Below the pieces are notes generated by a model. That model saw nothing but the letters and a program-made list of their open reading frames with translations, was not told where the DNA came from and did not search any database. This document shows positions 17,620-26,170 of a stretch of DNA of 64,000 bases, piece after piece (the first letter of the stretch is position 1; each line of letters opens with the position of its first letter). Position numbers and translations under genes: made by a program. This DNA comes from Oligoflexus tunisiensis (GTDB lineage: Bacteria > Bdellovibrionota_B > Oligoflexia > Oligoflexales > Oligoflexaceae), in assembly GCF_001748245.1 (NCBI RefSeq), contig NZ_BDFO01000001.1, positions 7,492,346-7,556,345 on the forward strand, read 5' to 3'.

Positions 17620-18171
17620 ATGGATTGGAGCATCGAACAAAAGAAAGTCCTGGTTCAAACCCCGGTCTTTCAGCTCGAGGAAGTCTCTCTGGTTCAAAAC
17701 TCGGATCAAAAACCCGTGCCGCTGCCTTACTACCGTCTCCATGCGGGTTCATGGGTGAATGTTTTTGCGCTGACCCGGGATTCCAAAGCCATCCTGGTTC
17801 GTCAGCCGCGGGTGGGTATGATGCAAATGACCCTGGAGTGTCCCGGCGGTGGGATCGATAGGGATGAGGACCCGGCGGTGGCTGCCGCCCGGGAGCTGGA
17901 AGAGGAGACCGGTTATCGCGCCGGTCGCATCGAGTCCGTGGGTGTGATCAGTCCCAATCCGGCTATCATGACCAATCGCCTCCACATGTATCTGGCTCGG
18001 GACTGTTACCTGCCGGAGGATCGTCGGCACTTCCCGGATCTGACGGAGCAGATTGAAGTCAGGACTCTTTCCCTTGAAGAACTCGATGTTACAATGAAAG
18101 AAGGCGGCATTCACAACGCCCTCGCAGCGCTGACAATCCTGATGTCCCGGCGCTTTATCTTGCAGAATTGA
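17620..18171 (+). CDS. Nudix hydrolase, ADP-ribose pyrophosphatase type
   Basis: A 183-residue Nudix protein. The Nudix box is complete: Gly77, Glu83, Arg91-Glu92-Leu93, Glu95-Glu96, Gly98. It is preceded by LECPGGGID, as in ADP-ribose pyrophosphatases and GDP-mannose hydrolases, with a Pro about 16 residues after the box (ISPNPAIM). The enzyme cleaves nucleoside diphosphate sugars; the exact substrate is not shown. It is in tight tandem with rnj (4-base gap) and its end lies 41 bases before isocitrate dehydrogenase. A link to 5' end processing of RNA is conceivable because of the neighbour but is speculation. Confidence 0.88.
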   Translation: MDWSIEQKKVLVQTPVFQLEEVSLVQNSDQKPVPLPYYRLHAGSWVNVFALTRDSKAILVRQPRVGMMQMTLECPGGGIDRDEDPAVAAARELEEETGYRAGRIESVGVISPNPAIMTNRLHMYLARDCYLPEDRRHFPDLTEQIEVRTLSLEELDVTMKEGGIHNALAALTILMSRRFILQN

Positions 18172-18212
18172 ATCAGAATTTTAGTTTTTCCAAACAAGCG
18201 GAGAATTTCGAT

Positions 18213-19211
18213 ATGAAGACGATCACTCTTGTCCCCGGGGACGGCATAGGTCCAGAGATTGCTGAAAGTGTCAAACAGGTGTTTGAGGCTATCAAAGCCC
18301 CTGTGCGCTGGGAACAGGTGGAATGCGGTCTGACCGCTTATGAGAAAACCGGCCAGCTCATGCCCCAGGAGTTCGTCGACAGCTTCAATCGCAACAAGAT
18401 AGCCATCAAAGGTCCGACCACCACACCGATCGGCGGCGGCCATCGTTCGATCAACGTGCAAATGCGGCAAATGTGGAACCTTTACGCCAACGTGCGCCCG
18501 ATCAAGAACTTTCCGGGTCTGCCCAGTCATTACTCGGGCATCGACATGATCATCGTGCGTGAGAACTCGGAAGACCTTTACAAAGGGATTGAATACAAGA
18601 TCTCGGAGGGCGTGGCTCAGGGCATCAAACTCATCACGGCAGAAGCCTCCGAGCGCATCGGCCGTCACGCGTTTGAATTGGCCCGCAAGCTGAAAAGAAA
18701 GCGAGTGCTGGTCGTTCACAAGGCCAACATCATGAAGTACACCGATGGGCTCTTTTTGGATTCGATCAAGAAGGTCTCGGCCAACTATCCTGAAATCGAA
18801 TTCGGCGATATGATCGTCGACAACTGCTGCATGCAGATGGTGACGAAGCCGACCCAGTTCGATGTGATCGTCACGGAAAACCTGTATGGCGACATTCTCT
18901 CGGACCTCGGTGCGGGCCTCATCGGTGGTCTTGGTCTGGCCTCGGGCGCCAACATCGGCGACCAGCATGCGATCTTTGAAGCGGTGCATGGTTCCGCCCC
19001 TGATATCGCCGGGCAGGACAAAGCCAACCCCACAGCCCTTCTGTTGAGTGCGGCCTCGATGCTCGACTATATCGGCGAGCTGCCCCTTGGCGACAAGGTC
19101 CGCGAGTCGATCGCCCGGACTCTGGCCAACCCGGAAACACGCACCGGCGATCTGGGCGGAAAATTGGGCACGCGGGCGTTTACCCAGGCGGTGATCGGCA
19201 ACGTTAAATAG
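18213..19211 (+). CDS. icd: NAD-type isocitrate dehydrogenase / isopropylmalate-family dehydrogenase
   Basis: A 332-residue decarboxylating dehydrogenase, the short form found in NAD-linked isocitrate dehydrogenases. The N-terminus TLVPGDGIGPEIAESV, the substrate loop HRSINVQMRQMWNLYANVRP, the signature NLYGDILSDLGAGLIGGLG and the cofactor segment EAVHGSAPDIAGQDKANPTA are all present. Ser at the phospho-Ser position followed by NVQMR fits isocitrate rather than isopropylmalate. The ATG at 18213 has GGAG 8 bases upstream and matches the family N-terminus; an in-frame start 15 codons earlier is unlikely. It feeds the TCA cycle together with the sdh genes elsewhere in the window. Confidence 0.88.
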   Translation: MKTITLVPGDGIGPEIAESVKQVFEAIKAPVRWEQVECGLTAYEKTGQLMPQEFVDSFNRNKIAIKGPTTTPIGGGHRSINVQMRQMWNLYANVRPIKNFPGLPSHYSGIDMIIVRENSEDLYKGIEYKISEGVAQGIKLITAEASERIGRHAFELARKLKRKRVLVVHKANIMKYTDGLFLDSIKKVSANYPEIEFGDMIVDNCCMQMVTKPTQFDVIVTENLYGDILSDLGAGLIGGLGLASGANIGDQHAIFEAVHGSAPDIAGQDKANPTALLLSAASMLDYIGELPLGDKVRESIARTLANPETRTGDLGGKLGTRAFTQAVIGNVK

Positions 19212-19274
19212 CATCCAGGCACGCGCCGCAAGCGTTTAATCTTCACCGCACCATCCGCGGGATTTATCAAAAAG

Positions 19275-19301
19275 CCAGGTCCGCTGTCTCAGGCGGCCTG
19301 G
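19275..19301 (+). terminator. possible hairpin after isocitrate dehydrogenase
   Basis: CCAGG..CCGC and GCGG..CCTGG form an imperfect hairpin 63 bases after the stop, followed by AAAATCTTCC and not a T-run. It may be a weak or Rho-assisted terminator. Confidence 0.3.
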
Positions 19302-19429
19302 ACCAAAATCTTCCCCTCCTGAATTTTTTTCCTGTAAGTTCTCTCAACATCTGGTCACAATCGCCGATAGTCTGAGCAGTACGATCGCGAAAGACCGCGC
19401 AGGGCTTAACCTGCCAGATCGGGAGTATC

Positions 19430-20182
19430 ATGCAACGCAAGGTGCATGCCGTCGGACGCACCGATATCGGGCGCGTACGATCCACCAACCAGGACTCGAT
19501 GCTCGTGGATAACGAGTCGGGACTCTTTGTTGTCGCGGACGGCATGGGTGGTCACGCTGGAGGCGAAATCGCCAGTCGCATCTGCATCGAGCAGGTGAAA
19601 CGCGAGGTCGCGACCAGAATCGATCCGGAACTTGCGAAATCGGTAAAAAGCCATCCTGATCCCGCTCTCCTCAATGCCTTGGCCAATTCCATCAATTACG
19701 CATCGGCCCGCATCTACGAACATTCGCTCGAGGATCCGAGCCTCAGGGGTATGGGAACGACCGCGACTGTGGTTAAAATAGTGGAAGATTATGCATACTG
19801 CGCCCACGTCGGCGACAGCCGCTTCTACCTCGTCCGCAGTGGCTTCATCTACCAGCTCACGTTCGATCATTCGCTGGTCAACGAGCAGGTTCGCGCCGGC
19901 ATCCTTACGCCGGAAGAGGCCGAGGTGCATCACCTGAAAAACGTGATCACCCGCAGTGTGGGCTATCAGGAAGAGGAAGATGTCGACACGATCTGTGTGC
20001 ATCTTGAGAAAGGTGATCTGCTCGTGCTTTGCAGCGATGGTCTGCATGGCAAGATCAATGATGCCGAGCTGTCTCAGATTGCCAACAAGCGCGGGACCGC
20101 AGCTGTCGCGGAACTCGTGGACCTTGCCAATGATCGAGGCGGAGAGGATAATATTACTTTGATCATGGCTGAAGTTCGCTGA
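19430..20182 (+). CDS. PP2C-family serine/threonine phosphatase (Stp1-like)
   Basis: A 250-residue bacterial PP2C phosphatase of the usual minimal length. Metal-binding motifs are RSTNQDSML, VVADGMGGHAGGE, CAHVGDSRFYLVR, CSDGLHGKI and DRGGEDNITLI. It removes phosphate from Ser/Thr proteins and usually counteracts a PASTA or eukaryote-type kinase; no such kinase is nearby. It could act on ligands of the FHA domain protein at 10692, but that is only a guess. GGGAG precedes the ATG and an M23 peptidase gene follows after 10 bases. Confidence 0.93.
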   Translation: MQRKVHAVGRTDIGRVRSTNQDSMLVDNESGLFVVADGMGGHAGGEIASRICIEQVKREVATRIDPELAKSVKSHPDPALLNALANSINYASARIYEHSLEDPSLRGMGTTATVVKIVEDYAYCAHVGDSRFYLVRSGFIYQLTFDHSLVNEQVRAGILTPEEAEVHHLKNVITRSVGYQEEEDVDTICVHLEKGDLLVLCSDGLHGKINDAELSQIANKRGTAAVAELVDLANDRGGEDNITLIMAEVR

Positions 20183-20192
20183 AAGGAAAGAG

Positions 20193-21146
20193 ATGGCTCT
20201 TCGTAAAATCACCATCGTCTTCATTCCCGAAGATGCCAGACAGTCGAAACAAATCAAGATCCCCCGTGCCCTGGTACGGGCCTTTTACGCCGGTTCGTTC
20301 ATCGGTTCCATGATCCTGGGATACCTAATCTACGACTACACGCAGTTGCGCGGACTGCGCGAATCCTATCAGAAAATTGCGGCAGAAAATCAAGGCCTGC
20401 GTGGTGAGGCGCAGCTGCTCCTCAGCAATCTTGAGGAAGTGAAGCGCTCGCTGCAGCGCGTGCAGGATTATAGCGAAAAACTCGGGGAACTGACCCAGCT
20501 CAAGGTAAAACGCTTCAGCAGCCGCACCGGCATTGGTCCGCTCACGCCCCAGGAATATCATCATGCCCGGCAGGAATCGGTGATCGATCCCCAGGACACG
20601 CAGCATCTGCCGCTCGGCATTGACCTCGATCGCCTGATGTTCCGCACGGCCTTTGAAAAGATGAAAACTATCGGCAGCAACGCCAATCAGAACGCTCTGC
20701 GTCTGCAAAAACTTCTCTCGACTCTCAGCCAGCAGCGTTCCCTTCTGGCCTCCGTTCCATCCGTCACTCCGGTGGATGGGTGGATCACTTCAGGATTTGG
20801 TGCGCGGACATCGCCGTTTACCGGGGATCGTGACGTGCATATGGGCTTGGATATTGCCGCACCTATTGGCACCCCAATCTATGCGCCGGCTGATGGCGTG
20901 GTGATTTTTTCGGGAGTGAAGGACGGCTTCGGCAACTTCATTATGATCGCCCACGGCTTTGGCGTCGTGTCCCGCTTCGGGCATAATTCCGAGAACCTCG
21001 TGCAGCCTGGACAGAAGGTCAGTCGTGGCGAGCAAATAGCCACGGTTGGCATGTCAGGTCGCACAACTGGCCCGCATTGCCACTACGAAGTAATTTTAAA
21101 CGGCAATGCCGTTGACCCCCGCAAATTCATCCTTAACTTGAATTAA
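20193..21146 (+). CDS. membrane-anchored M23 peptidase (LytM/EnvC-like)
   Basis: A 317-residue protein with a cytoplasmic N-terminus, a TM helix near residues 29-48, a coiled-coil region about 50-105, and a C-terminal M23 domain. Zinc ligands are intact (HMGLDIAAPIGTPIYAP, then GPHCHYEV), so it should cleave peptidoglycan cross-bridges or peptide stems. The family often acts in cell separation or in remodelling around secreted machines. It is 10 bases after the PP2C phosphatase, with GAAAGGA ahead of the ATG. No FtsEX is nearby. About 220 bases separate it from secA. Confidence 0.92.
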   Translation: MALRKITIVFIPEDARQSKQIKIPRALVRAFYAGSFIGSMILGYLIYDYTQLRGLRESYQKIAAENQGLRGEAQLLLSNLEEVKRSLQRVQDYSEKLGELTQLKVKRFSSRTGIGPLTPQEYHHARQESVIDPQDTQHLPLGIDLDRLMFRTAFEKMKTIGSNANQNALRLQKLLSTLSQQRSLLASVPSVTPVDGWITSGFGARTSPFTGDRDVHMGLDIAAPIGTPIYAPADGVVIFSGVKDGFGNFIMIAHGFGVVSRFGHNSENLVQPGQKVSRGEQIATVGMSGRTTGPHCHYEVILNGNAVDPRKFILNLN

Positions 21147-21370
21147 CGAATCGAGGCTGAGCCGATCACAGGGCCAGCAAGGCGGTGCTTGCGCTTCACG
21201 CGAAGGCTCCGCCCGGGGCTGGGCCTGGGCTCGGAAAAGCATTCCGCATTCGGGTTTTTGGGGTTATACTCTTCGACTTGTCTGGGCATTCTTGCGCAGT
21301 TCAGCAGATCATTCTTGTTCGCGGAATGCCGGCAGTCTTACTTACAATTCATGCACAAGCGGATCATACC

Positions 21371-24007
21371 ATGTTTAGTCTGGCTCGTAAGGTCTTCGGT
21401 ACGAAAAACGATCGGGAAGTGAAACGATACCAGGGTATCGTGCAAAAGATCAACTCGCTTGAAGCCACCATGAAAGCTTTGAGTGACGAAGCCTTGCGCG
21501 GCAAGACTCAGGAATTCAGGGACCGCCTGGCCAAGGGGGAAGCCCTGGATGATCTGGCGCCTGAGGCCTTCGCGGTGGTTCGTGAAGCCGCTTCCCGCGT
21601 GCTCAAAATGCGGCACTTCGATGTGCAGCTCATCGGTGGTCTGGCCTTGCATGAAGGCCGAATCGCGGAAATGAAAACCGGTGAAGGGAAAACGCTGACA
21701 GCGACCGCGCCGGTGTATCTCAACGCTTTGGCAGGCAAAGGCGTTCACGTCGTAACGGTGAACGACTACCTCGCCTCCCGCGATGCGAAACAGATGGGCG
21801 AACTCTACGGCTTCCTCGGTCTGTCGACCGGCCTGATCGTTCATGGTCTGACCGATCCGCAGCGTCGCGAGGCCTATCATTCGGATGTAACCTATGGAAC
21901 CAACAATGAGTTTGGTTTCGATTATCTGCGCGATAACATGAAGACCGAGCTCTCGCGTTTTGTGCAAAGGGATCACAACTTCTGTATTGTCGACGAAGTG
22001 GACTCCATTCTGATCGACGAGGCACGGACGCCGCTCATTATTTCCGGTCCTTCCGAAACCCGCACCGAGCTTTATGTCAAGGTCAACGCGGCCATTCCTG
22101 GTCTGCAAAAGGACAGCGATTATATCGTCGATGAGAAGGCACGCTCGGTTTCGCTGACGGAAGACGGCATCAGCAAACTGGAAAAACGCCTGAACGTGGA
22201 TAATCTCTACGATCCCCATAATATTGAATATCTGCATCATGTGCAGCAGGCTCTCAAGGCCCACGTGATCTTCAAAAAAGACGTCGATTATGTGGTGCGC
22301 GATAACAAGGTCGTGATCGTCGACGAGTTCACCGGCCGTCTGATGCCCGGTCGTCGTTATAGCGACGGCCTGCACGGAGCACTGGAAGCCAAGGAACATC
22401 TGCAGGTTGAAAATGAAACCCAGGTTCTGGCCACCATCACCTTCCAGAACTTCTTCCGTCTCTATAAAAAACTCTCCGGCATGACCGGTACCGCAGATAC
22501 GGAAGCGGTCGAGTTCAAAAAGATCTATAACCTCGACGTCGTCGTGATCCCCACCAACCGTACGCTGATCCGTAAGGATGAGCAGGATGAGGTTTACCGG
22601 ACCGCTCGCGAGAAGTTTGAATTGATCGCCGATGAAATTGCAGTCGCGCAGAAGCGTGGGCAGCCGGTTCTGGTCGGTACCGTATCCGTGGAAAAATCCG
22701 AGCTTTTGTCGAGCCTTTTGCGGAAACGCAATATCCCTCATGAAATCTTGAACGCCAAAAACCACAGCCGTGAAGCCCAGATCATTGCCAACGCGGGTCA
22801 GGCCGGCAACGTGACGATTTCAACGAACATGGCCGGTCGCGGGACCGACATCGTGCTCGGCGAAGGCGTGCGGGAACTCGGCGGTCTTTATGTGATCGGC
22901 ACCGAACGCCATGAGTCACGGCGTATCGACAATCAGCTCCGCGGCCGTTCCGGTCGTCAAGGCGATCCCGGTCGCACCAAGTTCTATCTCTCGCTGGAAG
23001 ATGATCTGATGCGAATTTTCGCGTCCGACCGTCTCTCCGCGATCATGGGCCGCCTCGGCATGAAAGAGGGCGAGGCCATTGTTTCCCCTATGGTGACGCG
23101 GGCCATTGAGAAAGCCCAGCGCCGTGTGGAGGAGCAGAACTTCTCGTCGCGTAAACACGTTCTGGAATATGACGACGTCATGAACCAGCAGCGCCAGGTG
23201 GTTTACGCACGGCGCCGCAAGATCCTGGAAGGCAGCATCGACACGGGTTTCATGAGCGATGCCGTTCGCAGTATCACCGAAGGCATCCTGAGCAAATATT
23301 CGCCTGAAACCTCGACGGCCAAGGAATGGGATATGCCGGCTGTGGTGAAGGAACTGCAGAACGAGTTCCATACCGCGTTTGATGCCGACAAACTCACCAC
23401 GGGCGAGATGTCGGTGGCGGCTCTGATCGAGCCCATCCATGATCAGGTGCTGGCGGAATACAATAAGAAACGCGAGCAGGTCGGCGACGAGCTGATGAAG
23501 CGGATCGAGGCCTACGTTTATCTCCAGATCATCGACCAGAGCTGGAAGGACCATTTGCGCTCGATGGAAACGCTGCAGGACTCGGTCCGTCTGCGCGGCT
23601 ACGGTCAGCGTGATCCACTGCAGGAGTATAAAAAAGAGGCCTTCAAAATGTTTGAGAGCCTCATGGTCCGCATCGAGGATGAGACCGTGCTCGCTCTGAT
23701 TCGCATGCCGCCGCCCGAGATTCAATACGAGGACGCCCCCCAGGTGGCCGAGCCGGATGAATCCCAGCTCAATTTCGTGCATCCCGATGCTCATGCCCCG
23801 ACCTCGAATGCTCAGGGCAACACCGGGCAGGACGATGATGGCATGATTTATCACGGCAGTCGCGAAACGGGCGCAACCGCAGCGCGGAATGTGGAAACCA
23901 TTCGCCGCGAGCAGGAAAAAATCGGTCGCAACGATCCCTGTCCCTGTGGTTCGGGTTTGAAGTTCAAAAAGTGCCACGGTCGTTTGAGCGGAGAAACTGG
24001 GGTATAA
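21371..24007 (+). CDS. secA: preprotein translocase ATPase SecA
   Basis: An 878-residue SecA, full length. Walker A is MKTGEGKTLTA (residues 101-111), the DEAD-like box is VDEVDSILIDEARTPLIISG, and motif NMAGRGTDIVLGEG lies in the second nucleotide fold. The C-terminus carries the zinc-binding SecB-contact motif RNDPCPCGSGLKFKKCHG. SecA drives export of unfolded preproteins through SecYEG. The ATG at 21371 is chosen because it gives the standard N-terminus MFSLARKVFG; 62 further in-frame codons upstream are GC-rich and unlike SecA. The upstream AAGCGGA is a weak ribosome-binding site. Confidence 0.97.
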   Translation: MFSLARKVFGTKNDREVKRYQGIVQKINSLEATMKALSDEALRGKTQEFRDRLAKGEALDDLAPEAFAVVREAASRVLKMRHFDVQLIGGLALHEGRIAEMKTGEGKTLTATAPVYLNALAGKGVHVVTVNDYLASRDAKQMGELYGFLGLSTGLIVHGLTDPQRREAYHSDVTYGTNNEFGFDYLRDNMKTELSRFVQRDHNFCIVDEVDSILIDEARTPLIISGPSETRTELYVKVNAAIPGLQKDSDYIVDEKARSVSLTEDGISKLEKRLNVDNLYDPHNIEYLHHVQQALKAHVIFKKDVDYVVRDNKVVIVDEFTGRLMPGRRYSDGLHGALEAKEHLQVENETQVLATITFQNFFRLYKKLSGMTGTADTEAVEFKKIYNLDVVVIPTNRTLIRKDEQDEVYRTAREKFELIADEIAVAQKRGQPVLVGTVSVEKSELLSSLLRKRNIPHEILNAKNHSREAQIIANAGQAGNVTISTNMAGRGTDIVLGEGVRELGGLYVIGTERHESRRIDNQLRGRSGRQGDPGRTKFYLSLEDDLMRIFASDRLSAIMGRLGMKEGEAIVSPMVTRAIEKAQRRVEEQNFSSRKHVLEYDDVMNQQRQVVYARRRKILEGSIDTGFMSDAVRSITEGILSKYSPETSTAKEWDMPAVVKELQNEFHTAFDADKLTTGEMSVAALIEPIHDQVLAEYNKKREQVGDELMKRIEAYVYLQIIDQSWKDHLRSMETLQDSVRLRGYGQRDPLQEYKKEAFKMFESLMVRIEDETVLALIRMPPPEIQYEDAPQVAEPDESQLNFVHPDAHAPTSNAQGNTGQDDDGMIYHGSRETGATAARNVETIRREQEKIGRNDPCPCGSGLKFKKCHGRLSGETGV

Positions 24008-24042
24008 TAGGCGTAGAACGATTCCTCTCATGAGGTGATTTC

Positions 24043-24462
24043 GTGCATCGCGTCTTTGATTTTACGCCATCGGACCATGAAGTCGTCGTATCCCGCATCC
24101 TCGTTCAGGTTCACCATGCCGTGGACGAGGCCTTTCCGCATGCGAAGCCGGCGTCGGCGCGTTTTGCGAAGACCGCCTTTGTCGGCTACGACGAGCCTAC
24201 CCTCACGCAGCTGATTCCCAGCGAAGCCATCAAGGAAGCCCTGGGTGAGGATATGCCCCGCGCCATCAGCGGGGAATCACCGCTGCGAACGCCCAAACCC
24301 CTGGAAGTTTCCGACGAGCAGCCGATTTCGCAGGAGAATGAAAACCTGCGGGATATGTCCTGGTGGCGATTGTCGGAGAACATGCCCATGAAGCAGACTG
24401 TCATCGGCATCCTGGCCCTCATTCTGGTAGGGCTTTTGGCCTATCTTCTGTTGAGTGAGTAA
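24043..24462 (+). CDS. small tail-anchored membrane protein of unknown function
   Basis: A 139-residue protein with a soluble N-terminal part and one TM helix at the extreme C-terminus (about residues 117-137, TVIGILALILVGLLAYLLL). No signal peptide; this is the topology of a C-tail-anchored protein with its body in the cytoplasm. GTG start, with GAGGTGA at good spacing. It follows secA by 35 bases, so the two are probably co-transcribed. The soluble part is acidic with no recognised domain; the segment RFAKTAFVGYDEPTLTQLIP may be a docking region. I do not recognise a family. Confidence 0.65.
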   Translation: MHRVFDFTPSDHEVVVSRILVQVHHAVDEAFPHAKPASARFAKTAFVGYDEPTLTQLIPSEAIKEALGEDMPRAISGESPLRTPKPLEVSDEQPISQENENLRDMSWWRLSENMPMKQTVIGILALILVGLLAYLLLSE

Positions 24463-24478
24463 AGCGAATTTCAGGTTT

Positions 24479-24492
24479 TTTTCCGCGGAAAA
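24479..24492. promoter_or_regulatory. 14-base perfect palindrome upstream of rph
   Basis: TTTTCCGCGGAAAA is a perfect palindrome about 90 bases before rph, just ahead of a possible promoter (TTGCCT at 24498, TAGATA at 24522, 18-base spacer). It could be an operator, or part of a terminator for the upstream gene. Confidence 0.35.
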
Positions 24493-24578
24493 GGTTCTTG
24501 CCTTTTCCCCGTCCCGTCCGCTAGATAAGTCCATTCCTGTGTCTCTTCTTATTCACACGATCATTGATGGAAAATTCT

Positions 24579-25313
24579 ATGTTGCGTCATGATGGTCGAT
24601 CCTCGGATCAAATGCGTCCGCTCAGGATCACACCGCACTATACAAAAAATGCCACGGGCTCGGTTCTGATCGAGTATGGCGAAACACGTGTGATCTGCAC
24701 GGTCTGTGTTGAGGAGGGCATTCCGTCCTTCCTCAGAAATTCAAGTCCTGCCCAGGGCTGGCTGACGGCTGAATATGGGATGCTCCCTGGTGCCACCGAG
24801 AGCCGCACGCGCCGGGAAAGACCGGCTCCCTCGGGACGCTCGCAGGAGATCCAGCGTTTGATTGGACGGTCTCTGCGTGGGGTTATTGATCTGACCAAAT
24901 GCCCGGATCTGACCTTCAATATCGACTGTGATGTCATCCAGGCTGACGGCGGAACCCGGACCGCCTCAATCACCGGAACCTATGTCGCGCTTAAAATTGC
25001 GGTCGACAAGCTCCTCCGCAGCGGCCGTCTGAATGAAAACCCCCTGACAGATGCCGTCGCTGCCGTTTCCGTCGGTCTGCGTGATGGCGAAACCATGGTT
25101 GACCTCGACTATCAGGAGGACAGCACCGCCGACCTCGACATGAATGTCGTGATGACTCAAAGCGGCCGCTTCCTGGAAATCCAGGGGACTGCCGAACGCG
25201 CCTCGTTCTCCCGCCAGGATATCAATGCCATTCTTGATGCGGCCGAAGCTGCCTTGAAACCCGTCTTTGAGCTTCTGCATGAAGCGGCTGATGGGCATAT
25301 TGTGGAAACCTGA
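24579..25313 (+). CDS. rph: ribonuclease PH
   Basis: About 244 residues, the usual length for RNase PH, which trims the 3' ends of tRNA precursors by phosphorolysis. Signature segments include GSVLIEYGETRVICT, WLTAEYGMLPGATESRTRRE, RSLRGVIDL and QADGGTRTASITGTYVAL, which contain the phosphate-binding Arg residues. The start MLRHDGRSSDQMRP aligns with the family N-terminus, and GATGGA lies 8 bases upstream; an ATG 4 codons earlier lacks a ribosome-binding site. It is followed within 115 bases by the parS site. No RdgB gene is adjacent. Confidence 0.93.
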   Translation: MLRHDGRSSDQMRPLRITPHYTKNATGSVLIEYGETRVICTVCVEEGIPSFLRNSSPAQGWLTAEYGMLPGATESRTRRERPAPSGRSQEIQRLIGRSLRGVIDLTKCPDLTFNIDCDVIQADGGTRTASITGTYVALKIAVDKLLRSGRLNENPLTDAVAAVSVGLRDGETMVDLDYQEDSTADLDMNVVMTQSGRFLEIQGTAERASFSRQDINAILDAAEAALKPVFELLHEAADGHIVET

Positions 25314-25426
25314 AATTCTCCATGCATTCCCGGCTTATGCGGCCGGGAGCGCTTCCCATCGAATGTTCCCCTCTCCCCTTCCGCAAAAGCCTTGCCTGTT
25401 CAGGTTTTCAAAGTCTGCTGCGCGCA

Positions 25427-25442
25427 TGTTTCACGTGAAACG
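25427..25442. promoter_or_regulatory. parS centromere-like site
   Basis: TGTTTCACGTGAAACG matches the ParB-binding consensus TGTTTCACGTGAAACA at 15 of 16 positions and contains the perfect 14-base palindrome GTTTCACGTGAAAC. It sits in the convergent gap between rph and a secreted-protein gene. No parA or parB lies in the window. Its presence suggests the window is in the origin-proximal part of the chromosome (inference). Confidence 0.85.
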
Positions 25443-25481
25443 CTTGGCACGTCATGGTAGTTCATGCCCACCTCGTTTCGA

Positions 25482-25826
25482 TCAGTAGCGCTGCACGCGA
25501 CAATCCCTCATGACGTTGCTTCGGCATTGCTGTCTCGTATAGTACTCGCATTGCCTGATCGCATTCAGTCGAGCGATGCGGCGTGCCTGCTGTCCTTCTC
25601 CGGATCCTTCCTGGAAGAAATAGCTGGCAGCGATAAAGGGCCGATAGAAGCCCGGTGCATGAGCTACACAGATCCACTGATTCCATCCTCTCAAGCGGAG
25701 TTCATCCGCATTACCAACCTCCGTCTCAACCGTGCCCGGATCAGCTTCAAGTTCCTGAGCGGCGGCCGGGAGCGGAGTCCCCATCATCAGAGCGAAAAGC
25801 GTGACGGCGCTGAAATATATGTGCAT
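25482..25826 (-). CDS. small secreted protein of unknown function
   Basis: A 114-residue protein with a signal peptide (residues 1-23, ending PAAAQ). The ATG at 25826 has AGGAG 7 bases upstream, so upstream in-frame codons are rejected. The mature part has an acidic start, the pattern RGWNQWICVAHAPGF and four cysteines (ICVA, QCEYY, QQCRS, DCRVQ) suitable for two periplasmic disulphides, in a short Ala-rich helical context. It resembles small periplasmic proteins of this lineage but I know no named family. It is convergent with rph, and its stop lies 40 bases from the parS site. Confidence 0.65.
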   Translation of the reverse strand: MHIYFSAVTLFALMMGTPLPAAAQELEADPGTVETEVGNADELRLRGWNQWICVAHAPGFYRPFIAASYFFQEGSGEGQQARRIARLNAIRQCEYYTRQQCRSNVMRDCRVQRY

Positions 25827-26170
25827 GGTTTTTCTCCTGACAATTTCTTCATGATCAAGACCTGGCTTTCGCCCGAGCCGTGCAAGGAACATTCCTCGGA
25901 AGCTCATAATGCGCAGGATCACTCAAGGCGGGAATAGGCTTGAATCAGGGATGCCGTGGGGCTTTGAACAGCAGCCTGGTCCGCATCATTTTCATGACAG
26001 GACGCTGCAGGGTGATACGAGCAGGGGTGCAACGTTCCGGATACTTTGCGAACGGAAGCACAAAAGCAAAATTTTCTCCGAGTTAAGCGAAAAGCGTCAC
26101 TTTTTTCTTAAGATCGAAGTTCAACCGACGATGGCATTCATTGAATTGAATTTTACATCGGAGTGGCTCT
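25827..26170. other. 344-base divergent intergenic region
   Basis: Lies between the small secreted protein (minus) and a lipoprotein (plus), so it should hold both promoters. I see the two ribosome-binding sites at its edges but no consensus promoter, hairpin or repeat. Short open stretches within it look like chance. Confidence 0.5.

Noticed and set aside
21185..21370. 62-codon N-terminal extension of SecA
   Set aside because: The extension is not SecA-like and SecA normally starts with MFSL/MLxK; the shorter start is chosen.
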